Positions 8,680 to 18,055 are shown, counted from the stretch's first letter. The stretch: DNA of 64,000 nucleotides from an uncultured Pelagibacteraceae bacterium (GCA_902623075.1 CACNSD010000002.1:91719-155718), one strand, 5' to 3'. Notes: generated by a model not told the origin, from the letters alone. Translations and numbers: made by a program.

Positions 8680-9687
8680 TTATTTTATAAGTCCTGCTTC
8701 TTTATAGAACTTTTCTGCACCAGGATGTAATGGTACTCCTACTCCTGAAAGAGCTGTATCAGGTGTAATTGTTTTTCCTTTTGCGTGCCCAACATCCATT
8801 AGCTTTCTAGACTCCTTATTCCACAAAGCTTTAGTTATTTTATATATTAAATCAGTGTCTTCTTTTGCTGATGTAAACCACTGAGCACCAACAGCTACAG
8901 TATTAACTGCATCTACACCTTCATAAGTTCCTGATGGTATTGGACTTTCAGAAAAGAAACCATATTTTGAAGTTAGAGCTTTTGCTCCAGCACCATCAAT
9001 TGGTACTAATTTAATATCAACTGCAGATGCAAGCTCAACAATTGCACCTGTTGGATAACCAGCAACAACAAATATAGCATCAACTTTGCCATTTCTTAAA
9101 GCATCTGTTGCAGCTTTTCCTTTTAAAGCTTCTGCTTTAACATCATTAGTGCTTAATCCATTTGACTCTAAGATTAATTTAGCATCTACATATGTTCCAG
9201 AACCTGGCTCATCTAATGATACTCTTTTTCCTTTTAAATCTTTAACTGAATTAATATTACTTTTTTTTAAAGCTACTAAATGGATATGTTCCTGAAATAA
9301 AGCCGCAATAGTTCTTAAATCTTTTGCGGGTTCCTTACCTTCCATCGTTCCTGTTCCAGTATAAGCCCAATAAGCAACATCAGATTGTGCAAATCCAGAA
9401 TTTCTTAATCCTGAGATAATAGCATTTACATTATCAACTGAACCTCTAGAGGAAACAGCAGATGCAATCAAACCATCAACTCCACAACTTCCACCTTTTC
9501 CACATTCCCTAGAACCTGGAGGTTTTGAGATAGCATTGGCTATCATTCCTCCTACTGGATAATAGGTATAAGCAGTTCCTCCAGTACCAATTGTAAAGAA
9601 AGTCAATTCATTGGAAATTGCTTTCCCTAGAAAAGAGCCTGAAAGAAACAAAAAAACGGCAAATGTTTTAAATAATTTTTTAAACAT
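8680..9687 (-). CDS. TAXI-family TRAP transporter solute receptor
   Basis: The 335-residue protein begins with a signal peptide (MFKKLFKTFAVFLFLSGSF, cleavage probably near residue 25) and then shows IGTGGTAYTYYPVGG, the signature of TAXI (TRAP-associated extracytoplasmic immunogenic) receptors. It binds solute in the periplasm and hands it to the fused permease downstream. The ATG at 9687 is preceded by a strong Shine-Dalgarno, AAGGAGA at 9691-9697, which is uncommon in this window and fits high expression. First gene of a two-gene unit with an internal terminator. Confidence 0.95.
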   Translation of the reverse strand: MFKKLFKTFAVFLFLSGSFLGKAISNELTFFTIGTGGTAYTYYPVGGMIANAISKPPGSRECGKGGSCGVDGLIASAVSSRGSVDNVNAIISGLRNSGFAQSDVAYWAYTGTGTMEGKEPAKDLRTIAALFQEHIHLVALKKSNINSVKDLKGKRVSLDEPGSGTYVDAKLILESNGLSTNDVKAEALKGKAATDALRNGKVDAIFVVAGYPTGAIVELASAVDIKLVPIDGAGAKALTSKYGFFSESPIPSGTYEGVDAVNTVAVGAQWFTSAKEDTDLIYKITKALWNKESRKLMDVGHAKGKTITPDTALSGVGVPLHPGAEKFYKEAGLIK

Positions 9688-9690
9688 AAA

Positions 9691-9697
9691 TCTCCTT
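9691..9697 (-). promoter_or_regulatory. Strong ribosome binding site of the TAXI receptor gene
   Basis: AAGGAGA on the minus strand lies 3 bases before the receptor ATG. Most genes in this window lack a clear Shine-Dalgarno, so this one marks a strongly translated message and supports the chosen start. Confidence 0.7.
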
Positions 9698-9767
9698 CTA
9701 TTTTATATTTTTATTAAAAACTAATTAAGCATATCATCTAAGAATATCGAATTCTAATAATTTATAT

Positions 9768-11729
9768 TTAGATACTTAATTCTTTTAAATTACTATATTG
9801 TTCAAGAACTTCAGGATTTGCTAAAGCTTCAATGTTTTTAATTTGACTTCCTTCTATCTTACTTTTAACTGCAAGTTCAACTATTTTGCCACTTTTTGTT
9901 CGAGGTATATCTTTTACAACAATAATTTTACTTGGAACATGTCTAGGAGATGCATTTTTTTTTATTTGTAATTTAATTTTGTTAATTAATTCTGCTGATA
10001 ATGAATAATTTTTGCTCATTACAATAAATAAAACTATTCTAACATCATTATCCCATGATTGTCCTACAACAATAGACTCTTTTATTTCTTTAAACTTTTC
10101 AACTTCTGAATATATCTCTGCTGTTCCAAGTCTTACACCTCCTGGATTTAAAGTGGTATCTGATCTTCCATGAATTATATATCCACCACTATTTTTTATC
10201 TCTGCGTAATCTCCATGGTGCCATATATTTTTAAATCTATTAAAATAAGCACTCTTAAATTTAATATCATTTTTATCATTCCAAAACTTTAAAGGCATTG
10301 ATGGAAAAGGATTTTTACAGACAAGTTCTCCTTTAGTATTTTTTAAAGACTTCCCTTTATCACTTAAAACATCTACATCTAAAGCCAAACCATTGTTTTG
10401 TATTTCTCCTATATTCACTGGCTGATATAAATTTCCTAATACGAAGCACGAAACAATATCGGTACCACCAGAAATAGATGACAAGTGCACATTTTTTTTA
10501 ATATGCTTATAAACATATTGAAAACTTTCTTCTGAAAGAGGTGAGCCTGTTGAACAAATTGTTCTTAGTTTATTTAGTTTAAATTTATATTTTAATTTTG
10601 GTTTTAATTTTCTTAAAGCATCTACATACTTCGCACTTATTCCAAATAAAGTTATTTTTTCTCTTTGTGCTATTTTCAAAAGTAAATCGGATGATTTAAA
10701 CATTGGAGATCCATCAAAAAGAACAATAGATGCCTTCGAAGCTAATGAACTAACTAACCAATTCCACATCATCCATCCACATGTTGTAAAATAAAAAACG
10801 TTATCATTTTCTTTAATATTACAATGTAATTGATGTTCCTTCATATGCTGGATTAAAACACCACCAGATCGATGACAAATGCATTTAGGTTTTCCTGTAG
10901 TTCCACTTGAATATAATATTGCTAACTCTGTTTCAAAATCAAATTTTTTGAAATCAATTTTTTCAGAATTAGTTTGCATTAATTCATTCCATTTAAATAA
11001 ATTAATTTTTTTTAGTTTATTTTTGTTTTTAATAGGCTTTTTTCCAGGATAGTTACTAATTACAACACTTTTAATTGATGGGATTAATTTTAAAATCTCT
11101 GGAAGTCTATTTAAAATATCTATTTTTTTTCCATTATAAAAATACTGATCGGTAATGAATAAAACTTTTGGATTAATTTGAGAAAATCTTTCTATAACAC
11201 CTTTAGATCCAAAATCAGGACCACAAGAAGACCAAATACCTCCCAAAGAAGTTGTAGCGATGAATGCTTCAACAGTTTCAATAGTATTTGGCATATATGC
11301 AGCTACTCTATCTCCTTTTTTAAGATTTATTCTTTTTAGAAACTTTGAAATTTTATTTGTATTTAAATTTAATTGTCTCCATGATCTTTCTTCTCTAAAT
11401 CCATTTTCACTAATAAAGGTTGCTGCTTTTTCATTGCTATTTTTTGATAATAAATTTTCACCAAAATTTAGTCTGCTTCCTGGTAAAAATAAATTTTTAT
11501 AAAAAGTCTTTGATTTTCTAAAATTTTTATTACTTTTAATTCCCTTAATTTTGCTAAAATCCCAAAATTTACTCCAAAACTCAGGTGAATTTTTAATACT
11601 CCAATTTAATAACTTTTTATAATTTCTATTAAATTTTATTTTTAGTTTCTTTAAAATGTAATTTTCAAAAGCAAATAAATTTGAATTTTTTTTTACAATT
11701 AGAGAAGGTTGCCAAAGTTTTTTACTCAT
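9768..11729 (-). CDS. aacS: Acetoacetate-CoA ligase (acetoacetyl-CoA synthetase)
   Basis: At 653 residues it matches the usual length of acetoacetyl-CoA synthetases. The adenylate-forming signature is YSSGTTGKPKCICHRSGG, and the N-terminal part WSKFWDFSKIKG with FLPGSRLNFGENLL is typical of this subfamily rather than acetyl-CoA synthetase. The C-terminus has the mobile domain with PRTKSGKIVE, whose lysine takes part in adenylation. It activates acetoacetate with ATP and CoA in the cytoplasm, and the product can be cleaved by the thiolase encoded at 4.8-5.9 kb. It stands alone on the minus strand, divergent from the helicase gene. Confidence 0.92.
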   Translation of the reverse strand: MSKKLWQPSLIVKKNSNLFAFENYILKKLKIKFNRNYKKLLNWSIKNSPEFWSKFWDFSKIKGIKSNKNFRKSKTFYKNLFLPGSRLNFGENLLSKNSNEKAATFISENGFREERSWRQLNLNTNKISKFLKRINLKKGDRVAAYMPNTIETVEAFIATTSLGGIWSSCGPDFGSKGVIERFSQINPKVLFITDQYFYNGKKIDILNRLPEILKLIPSIKSVVISNYPGKKPIKNKNKLKKINLFKWNELMQTNSEKIDFKKFDFETELAILYSSGTTGKPKCICHRSGGVLIQHMKEHQLHCNIKENDNVFYFTTCGWMMWNWLVSSLASKASIVLFDGSPMFKSSDLLLKIAQREKITLFGISAKYVDALRKLKPKLKYKFKLNKLRTICSTGSPLSEESFQYVYKHIKKNVHLSSISGGTDIVSCFVLGNLYQPVNIGEIQNNGLALDVDVLSDKGKSLKNTKGELVCKNPFPSMPLKFWNDKNDIKFKSAYFNRFKNIWHHGDYAEIKNSGGYIIHGRSDTTLNPGGVRLGTAEIYSEVEKFKEIKESIVVGQSWDNDVRIVLFIVMSKNYSLSAELINKIKLQIKKNASPRHVPSKIIVVKDIPRTKSGKIVELAVKSKIEGSQIKNIEALANPEVLEQYSNLKELSI

Positions 11730-11902
11730 TTTATTAAATTAAATTACTGTTATAGAATTAATATTATTTATGATAATCTCACTAACATTTAAAAGAAAAT
11801 GAGAACTTTTTACCCTCCGATTCGGTCATGTTTTAGTCTATTTTTGTTCTTTAGCAGTAACAATATCTGGTAGGTAAAAAAAAAGAAGCACAAAAGATAG
11901 AA

Positions 11903-14383
11903 ATGATTAAAAATAAAATTACAGCTGTTCTCGGTCCTACTAATACAGGCAAAACCCATCTTGCTATCGAAACCATGCTTTCTTTTGAAAGCGGTATGAT
12001 TGGATTTCCACTTAGATTACTTGCAAGAGAAGTGTATGACAAAGTAATCAAGAAAATAAGTTTAGATAGAGTTGCACTTATAACTGGAGAAGAAAAAATA
12101 ATCCCATCTAATGCAAAATATTTTTTATGCACAGTGGAGTCTATGCCAATTGACAAACATCTTGAGTTTGTTGGCGTAGACGAGATTCAAATGTGCTCTG
12201 ATCATGAAAGAGGTCATATTTTTACTGATAGACTTTTAAATATGAGGGGAGAAAAACTTACAATGCTAATGGGCTCAAATACCATTAAAAATATTATTTC
12301 AAAATTAGATGGAGATATTGAATTTGTAAATAGAGAAAGACTATCTAAACTTACCTTCGCTGGTCATAAAAAAATATCAAGAATTGACAGAAAAACAGCA
12401 ATCATCGCGTTTTCAGCAGAGGAGGTTTACGCCATTGCTGAGTTAATAAGAAGACAAAAGGGTGGTGCCGCTATTGTAATGGGATCACTAAGTCCAAAAA
12501 CAAGAAATGCTCAAGTTGAATTATATCAATCTGGGGATGTTGATTTCCTAGTTGCAACAGATGCAATTGGGATGGGAATAAACATGGATTTAGATTTTGT
12601 TTATTTTTCAAATGTTAAAAAATTTGATGGAAAAAAATTAAGAAGATTAAATCTATCTGAAATAGGTCAAATAGCAGGTAGAGCTGGCAGGTACCTTAAC
12701 GATGGTAGTTTTGGTATTACTGGAGATTGTAAAGAAATATCTCCAGAAGAGGTAGAATTATTAGAAAATCATAAATTTGAGGAAATTAGAACCTTGTTTT
12801 GGAGAAATTCGAATCTTAACTTCAACAACCCAATTAATTTGATTAAAAGTTTAGAAGAAAAACCTCAGGTGGAATGGCTAAGAAAAATTCATGAATGTGA
12901 AGATGAGAAGGCATTAAAATACTTTTTGAAAGATCAAAAAATTTTTAACAAAGAATTTAATAAGGAAACTTTAATGCTTTTATGGGAATGTTGTCAAATA
13001 CCTGATTTTGTAAAAAAAACTTACGGAAATCATTTTGAGGTAATTGGAAATGTATTTAAATTTTTAACCAATAAAAAAGGACTAATTTCTGACGATTTTA
13101 TGAGATTACAGCTAATGAAACTTGATAAATTAGATGGAAATGTAGATTCTTTGTCAAATAGAATTGCAAATGTCAGAACTTGGTCATATGTTTCGAATAA
13201 AAATAATTGGGTAGAAAATCAAAGTTATTGGATAGAAAAAACTAAACATTTAGAAGATAGACTTTCAGATAGATTGCATGAAGAACTTACTAAAACTTTT
13301 ATTGACAAAAGAGCAAGTGTACTCGCTAGAGGTTTAAAACAAGATATGGAATTTAAAACTGAAATTTTGCAAAACAATGATGTTAAAATTGACAATCAAT
13401 TTATTGGAAAGATAAGAGGACTAAAATTAGACCTTGATCTCAAAAAAGGCGCTTTAGAAACTGATATTAAATCTTTAAAAAAAGCTGCCAGACAAACTAT
13501 TGGTCCAGAATTAGAAAAGCGTGTTCAATCAATAATTGATACTGGATTGATAAATTTGAATGAAGATTTTAAAATTTACTGGAATGATTTTCCAATTGCT
13601 AAATTAACAACAGGTAATGACTATTTAAATCCTAATTTTGATTTAATTATTGATGATATTGTTGAACAAAATACTAAACATAAGTTAAATGAATATATTA
13701 ACAAATGGATACATACAAAAATAAATATAGTTCTTAAAAGTTTAATAGATTTAAAAAATATAAAAGAAAATAATTCATCAATAAAAGCACTAGCTTATCA
13801 ACTTTATGAAAATAATGGAGTATTAAAAAGAGAGCAAGTTTCTGAATACCTAAAAAACCTAGAACAAAGTGAGAGAAAAATTCTTAGAAATCTTGGAGTA
13901 AAATTTGGGAGATATCATGTTTTCCTATACCAATTAATTAAACCAGAAGCAGTATCTTTGCGAACATTATTATGGAAAAATTTTCATCAAAAATTCCAAA
14001 ATTTAAAACCACCTACATTTGGTTTAAATTTTTTAAACGATAAAGAAATAAAAAATAAAAATTTTATGCTCTTGTGTGGATTTGAGAAATTTGACAATTT
14101 TTTTGTAAGAATTGATATTTTAGAAAGGTTATTCGTATTAATAATAAATTCAAGTACAAAAGAAAATTCTGAAGTAAAATTAGTCCCAGAAATGTTAAAT
14201 CTTTTAGGATGTAACAAAGATAATTTCAAAAAACTACTTCGAAAAATGAACTATAAAATATTTGACAAAGAAAATGAAACTTTTTTTAAATATAATCCTA
14301 CTAAGAAATTTAAAAAAATTACTACGAAAACAATCTCAAATGAAAATCCATTTAAAATATTAAAGAATTTAAACTTAAGTTAA
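11903..14383 (+). CDS. SUV3-like ATP-dependent helicase
   Basis: The 826-residue protein opens with Walker A GPTNTGKT (residues 11-18), followed by Walker B VDEIQMCSDHERGH, where DEIQ replaces the DEAD box, and a second RecA lobe with GQIAGRAGRYL (motif VI). This architecture is that of the alphaproteobacterial/mitochondrial Suv3 family, RNA helicases linked to RNA turnover in mitochondria. The long Asn/Lys-rich C-terminal half shows no motif I recognise. It is followed one base later by a TerB-like gene, then fdxA and carD. In other Alphaproteobacteria an S4-domain gene often sits between this helicase and fdxA; here that position holds the TerB-like gene. Confidence 0.88.
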   Translation: MIKNKITAVLGPTNTGKTHLAIETMLSFESGMIGFPLRLLAREVYDKVIKKISLDRVALITGEEKIIPSNAKYFLCTVESMPIDKHLEFVGVDEIQMCSDHERGHIFTDRLLNMRGEKLTMLMGSNTIKNIISKLDGDIEFVNRERLSKLTFAGHKKISRIDRKTAIIAFSAEEVYAIAELIRRQKGGAAIVMGSLSPKTRNAQVELYQSGDVDFLVATDAIGMGINMDLDFVYFSNVKKFDGKKLRRLNLSEIGQIAGRAGRYLNDGSFGITGDCKEISPEEVELLENHKFEEIRTLFWRNSNLNFNNPINLIKSLEEKPQVEWLRKIHECEDEKALKYFLKDQKIFNKEFNKETLMLLWECCQIPDFVKKTYGNHFEVIGNVFKFLTNKKGLISDDFMRLQLMKLDKLDGNVDSLSNRIANVRTWSYVSNKNNWVENQSYWIEKTKHLEDRLSDRLHEELTKTFIDKRASVLARGLKQDMEFKTEILQNNDVKIDNQFIGKIRGLKLDLDLKKGALETDIKSLKKAARQTIGPELEKRVQSIIDTGLINLNEDFKIYWNDFPIAKLTTGNDYLNPNFDLIIDDIVEQNTKHKLNEYINKWIHTKINIVLKSLIDLKNIKENNSSIKALAYQLYENNGVLKREQVSEYLKNLEQSERKILRNLGVKFGRYHVFLYQLIKPEAVSLRTLLWKNFHQKFQNLKPPTFGLNFLNDKEIKNKNFMLLCGFEKFDNFFVRIDILERLFVLIINSSTKENSEVKLVPEMLNLLGCNKDNFKKLLRKMNYKIFDKENETFFKYNPTKKFKKITTKTISNENPFKILKNLNLS

Positions 14384-14384
14384 A

Positions 14385-14798
14385 ATGTTTTTTAAAAAAG
14401 AAGAAATAAATAATAACAATTTTCTTACAAAAGTTTGTGCTCTATTGATTCATGCTGCTAAAATAGATGAAAATTATACAGATACAGAGGAAGAAATTAT
14501 TAAAAAAACTCTTAATGGGCTTGGTATAGAAGATGAAAATATTTCTAAAACAATCAAAGAAGCAAAAATAATTGAAGAAAACTCAAATCAAATTTTAGAT
14601 TTTACTCGAGAGGTAAAAGGCTTATCTGAGCAAGATAAAATAAAAATCGTAGAGGCTTTGTGGTCTATAATTTATTCAAACAAAGATGCTGATTTATATG
14701 AAACTAATTTGATGAGACGTCTTGCGGGTTTACTCTATATTGACAACAAAACTATGGGAGATATTAAAGAAAGAGTAAGAAAAAAAAACTCAGAATGA
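14385..14798 (+). CDS. TerB-like (tellurite resistance family) protein
   Basis: The 137-residue, all-helical, acidic protein has the TerB pattern: hydrophobic helix [20 protein letters not shown] near the N-terminus, in which the [11 protein letters not shown] acidic loop is the likely metal-binding feature, and a repeat-like second half ([19 protein letters not shown]). The function of chromosomal stand-alone TerB proteins is unclear. The start is 1 base after the helicase stop and the end overlaps fdxA by 4 bases, so it is part of a tightly coupled operon. No signal peptide. Confidence 0.78.
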   Translation: MFFKKEEINNNNFLTKVCALLIHAAKIDENYTDTEEEIIKKTLNGLGIEDENISKTIKEAKIIEENSNQILDFTREVKGLSEQDKIKIVEALWSIIYSNKDADLYETNLMRRLAGLLYIDNKTMGDIKERVRKKNSE

Positions 14799-15121
14799 CA
14801 TATGTTGTAAACGACAAATGCATAAAGTGTAAGCACACTACATGTGTTGATGTTTGTCCGGTTGATTGCTTTTATGAAGGTAAAAATATGCTTGTAATTA
14901 AACCGGATGAGTGTATAGATTGTGGCGTTTGCGAGCCGGAATGCCCCGTGGATGCTATTAAAGCAGATACGGAACCTGGTAATGAACAATGGTTAGAGAT
15001 CAATGCAAAATATTCTGAAATCTGGCCTAATATAACTGAAAAAAAAGATCCTCCATCGGATCACGAAAAATATACAGATGAAGAAAATAAATACGAAAAA
15101 TATTTTAAAGAAAATCTTTAA
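14795..15121 (+). CDS. fdxA: FdxA-type 7Fe ferredoxin
   Basis: The 108-residue protein begins [20 protein letters not shown] and contains two clusters of cysteines: [14 protein letters not shown], where the spacing suits a [3Fe-4S] plus [4Fe-4S] arrangement, and [12 protein letters not shown] for the second cluster. The C-terminal extension rich in Lys/Glu is typical of the FdxA group in Proteobacteria. It is a cytoplasmic electron carrier; the partner is not evident. It overlaps terB by 4 bases and carD by 44 bases, a long coding overlap. Confidence 0.95.
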   Translation: MTYVVNDKCIKCKHTTCVDVCPVDCFYEGKNMLVIKPDECIDCGVCEPECPVDAIKADTEPGNEQWLEINAKYSEIWPNITEKKDPPSDHEKYTDEENKYEKYFKENL

Positions 15122-15962
15122 AGGTAAAACAGCAAATAAAGTAAAAAAAAAAGTTTCTAAAAAAAAAACAGTAAAAGTAAAAAAAATTTTAAAATCTAAA
15201 AAAGCTAAAAAAGCAATTATAAAAAAAACAAAAAAAATTGTACCTAAAACTTCTAAAATAAAAAAAACTAATAAGTCAACAGAAACACCAGTTGAAACAA
15301 AAGTAGATAATTTAAGAATTTCAAAAACAAATGAAGTTAAGCCTGAAATAAAAAAAGTTAAGAAGCAAGAAACTGAAAAAAGAGAATATAAGATAAAAGA
15401 TCATGTAGTTTATCCTAAACATGGAGTGGGGCAAATTACTGAATTTAAAAAGATCAATATTGGTGGCATTGATGTTGAAACTTATGTTATTAAGTTTGAA
15501 AAAGATAAAGCTAATGGGATGGTGCCTGTAAATAAACAATCGCACTTAAGACCCTTAGCAACTATTAATCAGGTAAACAAATGTATCTCGATACTAAAAA
15601 GCAAACCAAAAATTAAAAGGTCAATGTGGAGTCGTAGAGCACAAGAATATGAAGCTAAAATTTCTTCTGGAAAAATATATGAGTTAGCTGAAGTTGTTAG
15701 AGATTTAAATAAGGGTGATGATCTTATGGTTGATCAATCTTATAGCGAAAGACAATTGTTCGAAAAAGCTTATGAAAGAATTTTATCTGAATTTCAGATT
15801 GTTTTAAATACTTCTTTAGAAGACACGCAAAAAAAATTAGATAAAGCTCTAAAAAGAAACTTGGGTGGTCAAACTCAGCAATCTTCCGTTGCAAAGTCTC
15901 CTAATAACGAATTGCCTGTGGATGAACCAATTTCTGATAACGACGAACCGATTGACGAGTAA
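15078..15962 (+). CDS. carD: CarD-family transcription regulator with Lys-rich N-terminal extension
   Basis: The 294-residue product has a CarD RNA-polymerase-interaction domain starting at [17 protein letters not shown] (about residue 108), followed by the helical DNA-binding part ([18 protein letters not shown]). CarD proteins stabilise open promoter complexes. The first roughly 80 residues are extremely lysine-rich with Ala/Ser/Thr, resembling histone H1-like tails, and the last 30 are acidic. Typical CarD proteins are 160-180 residues, so both tails are extensions. The ATG at 15078 lies inside fdxA; a later start would remove the basic tail, but no nearer in-frame ATG with better signals was seen. 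The helicase-terB-fdxA-carD run ends at the terminator following it. Confidence 0.9.
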   Translation: MKKINTKNILKKIFKGKTANKVKKKVSKKKTVKVKKILKSKKAKKAIIKKTKKIVPKTSKIKKTNKSTETPVETKVDNLRISKTNEVKPEIKKVKKQETEKREYKIKDHVVYPKHGVGQITEFKKINIGGIDVETYVIKFEKDKANGMVPVNKQSHLRPLATINQVNKCISILKSKPKIKRSMWSRRAQEYEAKISSGKIYELAEVVRDLNKGDDLMVDQSYSERQLFEKAYERILSEFQIVLNTSLEDTQKKLDKALKRNLGGQTQQSSVAKSPNNELPVDEPISDNDEPIDE

Positions 15963-16005
15963 AAAAAAACGCCTCTCATACAAACTGTAATGAGAAGCGT
16001 TTTTT
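15963..16005. terminator. Bidirectional intrinsic terminator after carD and the Lys/Arg peptide gene
   Basis: AACGC plus TCTCAT (15968-15979) pairs with ATGAGA plus GCGTT (15990-16001), with one C/A mismatch and a 10-base loop. It is flanked by A8 on the left and T7 on the right, so it can terminate carD on the plus strand and the convergent 30-residue gene on the minus strand. Confidence 0.88.
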
Positions 16006-16023
16006 GTAAAGAATACTAAGCTA

Positions 16024-16116
16024 CTATTTTCTTCTTCTTTTTTTTGCTTTTTTCTTAGCTTTTTTCTTAGCTTTTTTCTTAGTTTTCTTTGCCGCTTTTT
16101 TTCTTTTCTTAGGCAT
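16024..16116 (-). CDS. Lys/Arg/Ala-rich 30-residue basic peptide, histone-tail-like
   Basis: A minus-strand ATG at 16116 encodes 30 residues composed only of Met, Pro, Thr, Lys, Arg and Ala: MPKKRKKAAKKTKK, three KKKA-type repeats, then a KKRRRK end. A good Shine-Dalgarno (GGGAG, 16125-16129) stands 8 bases upstream and a terminator follows the stop, so it is a complete transcription unit. The composition suggests nucleic-acid binding, like a free histone H1 tail, and resembles the basic tail of the neighbouring CarD. The internal 12-base DNA repeat could vary in copy number between strains. No named family is recognised; coding status rests on its own RBS, stop and terminator. Confidence 0.65.
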   Translation of the reverse strand: MPKKRKKAAKKTKKKAKKKAKKKAKKRRRK

Positions 16117-16139
16117 CTTTAGCTCCCTTTTTTTAGTTA

Positions 16140-16160
16140 AACGAATCAAATTGATTCGTT
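16140..16160. promoter_or_regulatory. 21-base perfect palindrome upstream of the basic-peptide gene
   Basis: AACGAATCAA and TTGATTCGTT flank a single central A. It lies 24 bases upstream of the peptide start. It could be an operator for a dimeric regulator or a leader hairpin. Each arm also contains a GANTC site, the target of CcrM-type methylases in Alphaproteobacteria. The 157 bases beyond it up to the acyl-CoA ligase stop are AT-rich with no other feature I can name. Confidence 0.5.
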
Positions 16161-16317
16161 GTTAATGTATTTTTATTTTTTTCTATAAGTTATGTCAATT
16201 CTTTAATTAAAAGTTAAATTTTATAAAAATAATTTTTAATTTTTATTTTTTATAAAACTTTTTTTTATTAATTTAGTTAATGTTTATGCGGTTAATAAAC
16301 AATTTTATTTAACTAAT

Positions 16318-18048
16318 TTAATAAAGATTTTCTAGCTGATTTTTAAATTTTTCAGTAACTTTTTTTCTTTTTACTTTCATTGTTGGTGTCATTAAACCAT
16401 TTTCGATAGAAAAATTTTCATCTATTAATTGAATTTTTTTTATTTTTTCCACTAAAGTTAATTTTGTATTTATTTTTTCAATTACTGTGCTTATTTTTTC
16501 TTTTTCATTTAAAAAATCTTTATTTGGTACAATTAAAGCAACTAAGTAATTTTTTTTATCACCATAAACCATACATTGATCTATCTCTGGCTCATTTGTA
16601 ATCATATTTTCGATTTTTGCAGGTGAAATGTTATCTCCGCCAGCACTTACTATTATATCTTTTTTTCTATCGGTAATTTTTAAATAACCATCATTTGGAT
16701 CTATCTCTCCAATGTCGCCTGTATGAAGCCATCCATTTATAATTACTTTGTCAGTCTCTTCTTTTTTGTTCCAATATCCTAACATTACATTTTCGCCTTT
16801 AACTAAAATTTCTCCATCTTCAGCAATTTTAACTTCATTTCCTTTAAATGGGGGTCCTACAGTTTCCACTTTAATTTTATGTATTGGATTGCAACTTACT
16901 ACTGGGGATGTTTCTGTTAAGCCATATCCCTGAAGTGTCGGTAATCCTATAGCATTTAAAAATTCACCTATTTCTTTATCTAAAGCCCCACCACCTGAAA
17001 CGAAAGCTTTCAAATTCCCACCGAACTGTTTTTTAATTTTTTTTCTAACTAATCTATCAACTACAAAATTAAGTAATTTTTCGGAAAAAGTCATTTTTTG
17101 ATTTAATAGTTTTTTTCTTCCCAAAGAAATTGTTGCATCAATTAATTTTGCTTTTAAACCTGTCTGTTTTTTTAAATTCATGTTTATTTTATTATAAAGG
17201 TTTTGGTAGAACCTGGGGACAGCTGCCATAATTGTAGGCTTTGCTTCAGAGATATTTTCTAGAAGTTTTTCAATTTTTTCAGCATAAAATACTCTGGCTC
17301 CTACTGCTATCTGTACAAATTGAAGACAGTGCTCATAAGAGTGTGAAAGAGGAAGCCAAGTTAAAAATACCGGTCTTGAATTAAATAATGGTTTTGTGAT
17401 TTCACACGATCCCACAACATTATTCAAAATTCCACCATGACTTAAGATTACTCCCTTAGGATTACCGCCAGTACCAGAAGTGTAAATAATACATGCAGGA
17501 GAATTTCTTTTTAATTTGTTATTTTCAATTTTATCTTCTGCTAATAAATTATTTTCTGTAATTGAATTAAAATCTAAATATTTTTCTTTATTAATTATAT
17601 TTAAATTATTTGTTACCTTAGCTATTTCATCAAAAGTTATAACTTTTTTAATAAAATTTTTTTCATTAATTATATTATTTAATTTTCGTAGCATTTCATT
17701 ATTTGAAACTATAACTAAGCTAGGTTCACAGTCTTCTATCAAATATTTATAATCATTTTCTATATAAGTTGTATATGCTGGAACTGTAATTCCACCAGCT
17801 AACATTATAGCTAAGTCAGAAACAAACCACTCAGGTCTATTCTCCGAAACTAAAAGACATCTATCGCCTTCTTTTATATTTTCTTTAATAACTTTTGATA
17901 ATTTTAGTATATTCTTTTCAGTTTGTTCCCATGTGTATGTTTTTTTGTTACCTGGGTTTAGCCATTCTAAAAAAATATCTCTTTTATTTTGTCTATTTAC
18001 TTGATTAGCAAATAACTCGATCAAATTATTTAAATTATTTAAATTCAT
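16318..18048 (-). CDS. AMP-dependent long-chain acyl-CoA synthetase
   Basis: The 576-residue protein carries the adenylate-forming motif CIIYTSGTGGNPKGVILSHG (about 190), the GYGLTETSP motif (A5) and DRKKDIIVSAGGDNISPAKI (A8-A10 region). These and the long N-terminal part resemble the FadD15/long-chain fatty acid-CoA ligase group. It activates fatty acids to acyl-CoA in the cytoplasm or at the inner membrane. The start is next to tRNA-Leu on the same strand, only 7 bases away, so it may be transcribed from the tRNA promoter. Chain-length preference is unknown. Confidence 0.88.
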   Translation of the reverse strand: MNLNNLNNLIELFANQVNRQNKRDIFLEWLNPGNKKTYTWEQTEKNILKLSKVIKENIKEGDRCLLVSENRPEWFVSDLAIMLAGGITVPAYTTYIENDYKYLIEDCEPSLVIVSNNEMLRKLNNIINEKNFIKKVITFDEIAKVTNNLNIINKEKYLDFNSITENNLLAEDKIENNKLKRNSPACIIYTSGTGGNPKGVILSHGGILNNVVGSCEITKPLFNSRPVFLTWLPLSHSYEHCLQFVQIAVGARVFYAEKIEKLLENISEAKPTIMAAVPRFYQNLYNKINMNLKKQTGLKAKLIDATISLGRKKLLNQKMTFSEKLLNFVVDRLVRKKIKKQFGGNLKAFVSGGGALDKEIGEFLNAIGLPTLQGYGLTETSPVVSCNPIHKIKVETVGPPFKGNEVKIAEDGEILVKGENVMLGYWNKKEETDKVIINGWLHTGDIGEIDPNDGYLKITDRKKDIIVSAGGDNISPAKIENMITNEPEIDQCMVYGDKKNYLVALIVPNKDFLNEKEKISTVIEKINTKLTLVEKIKKIQLIDENFSIENGLMTPTMKVKRKKVTEKFKNQLENLY

Positions 18049-18055
18049 AGTTTCT

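Noticed and set aside
11799..11873. 24-codon frame MRTFYPPIRS in the aacS-helicase gap
   Set aside because: Too short, no RBS and no recognisable features; mentioned only as part of an unusual patch.
11851..12156. 101-codon minus-strand frame over the helicase start
   Set aside because: It runs antisense to the well-supported helicase N-terminus including Walker A and has no family features.
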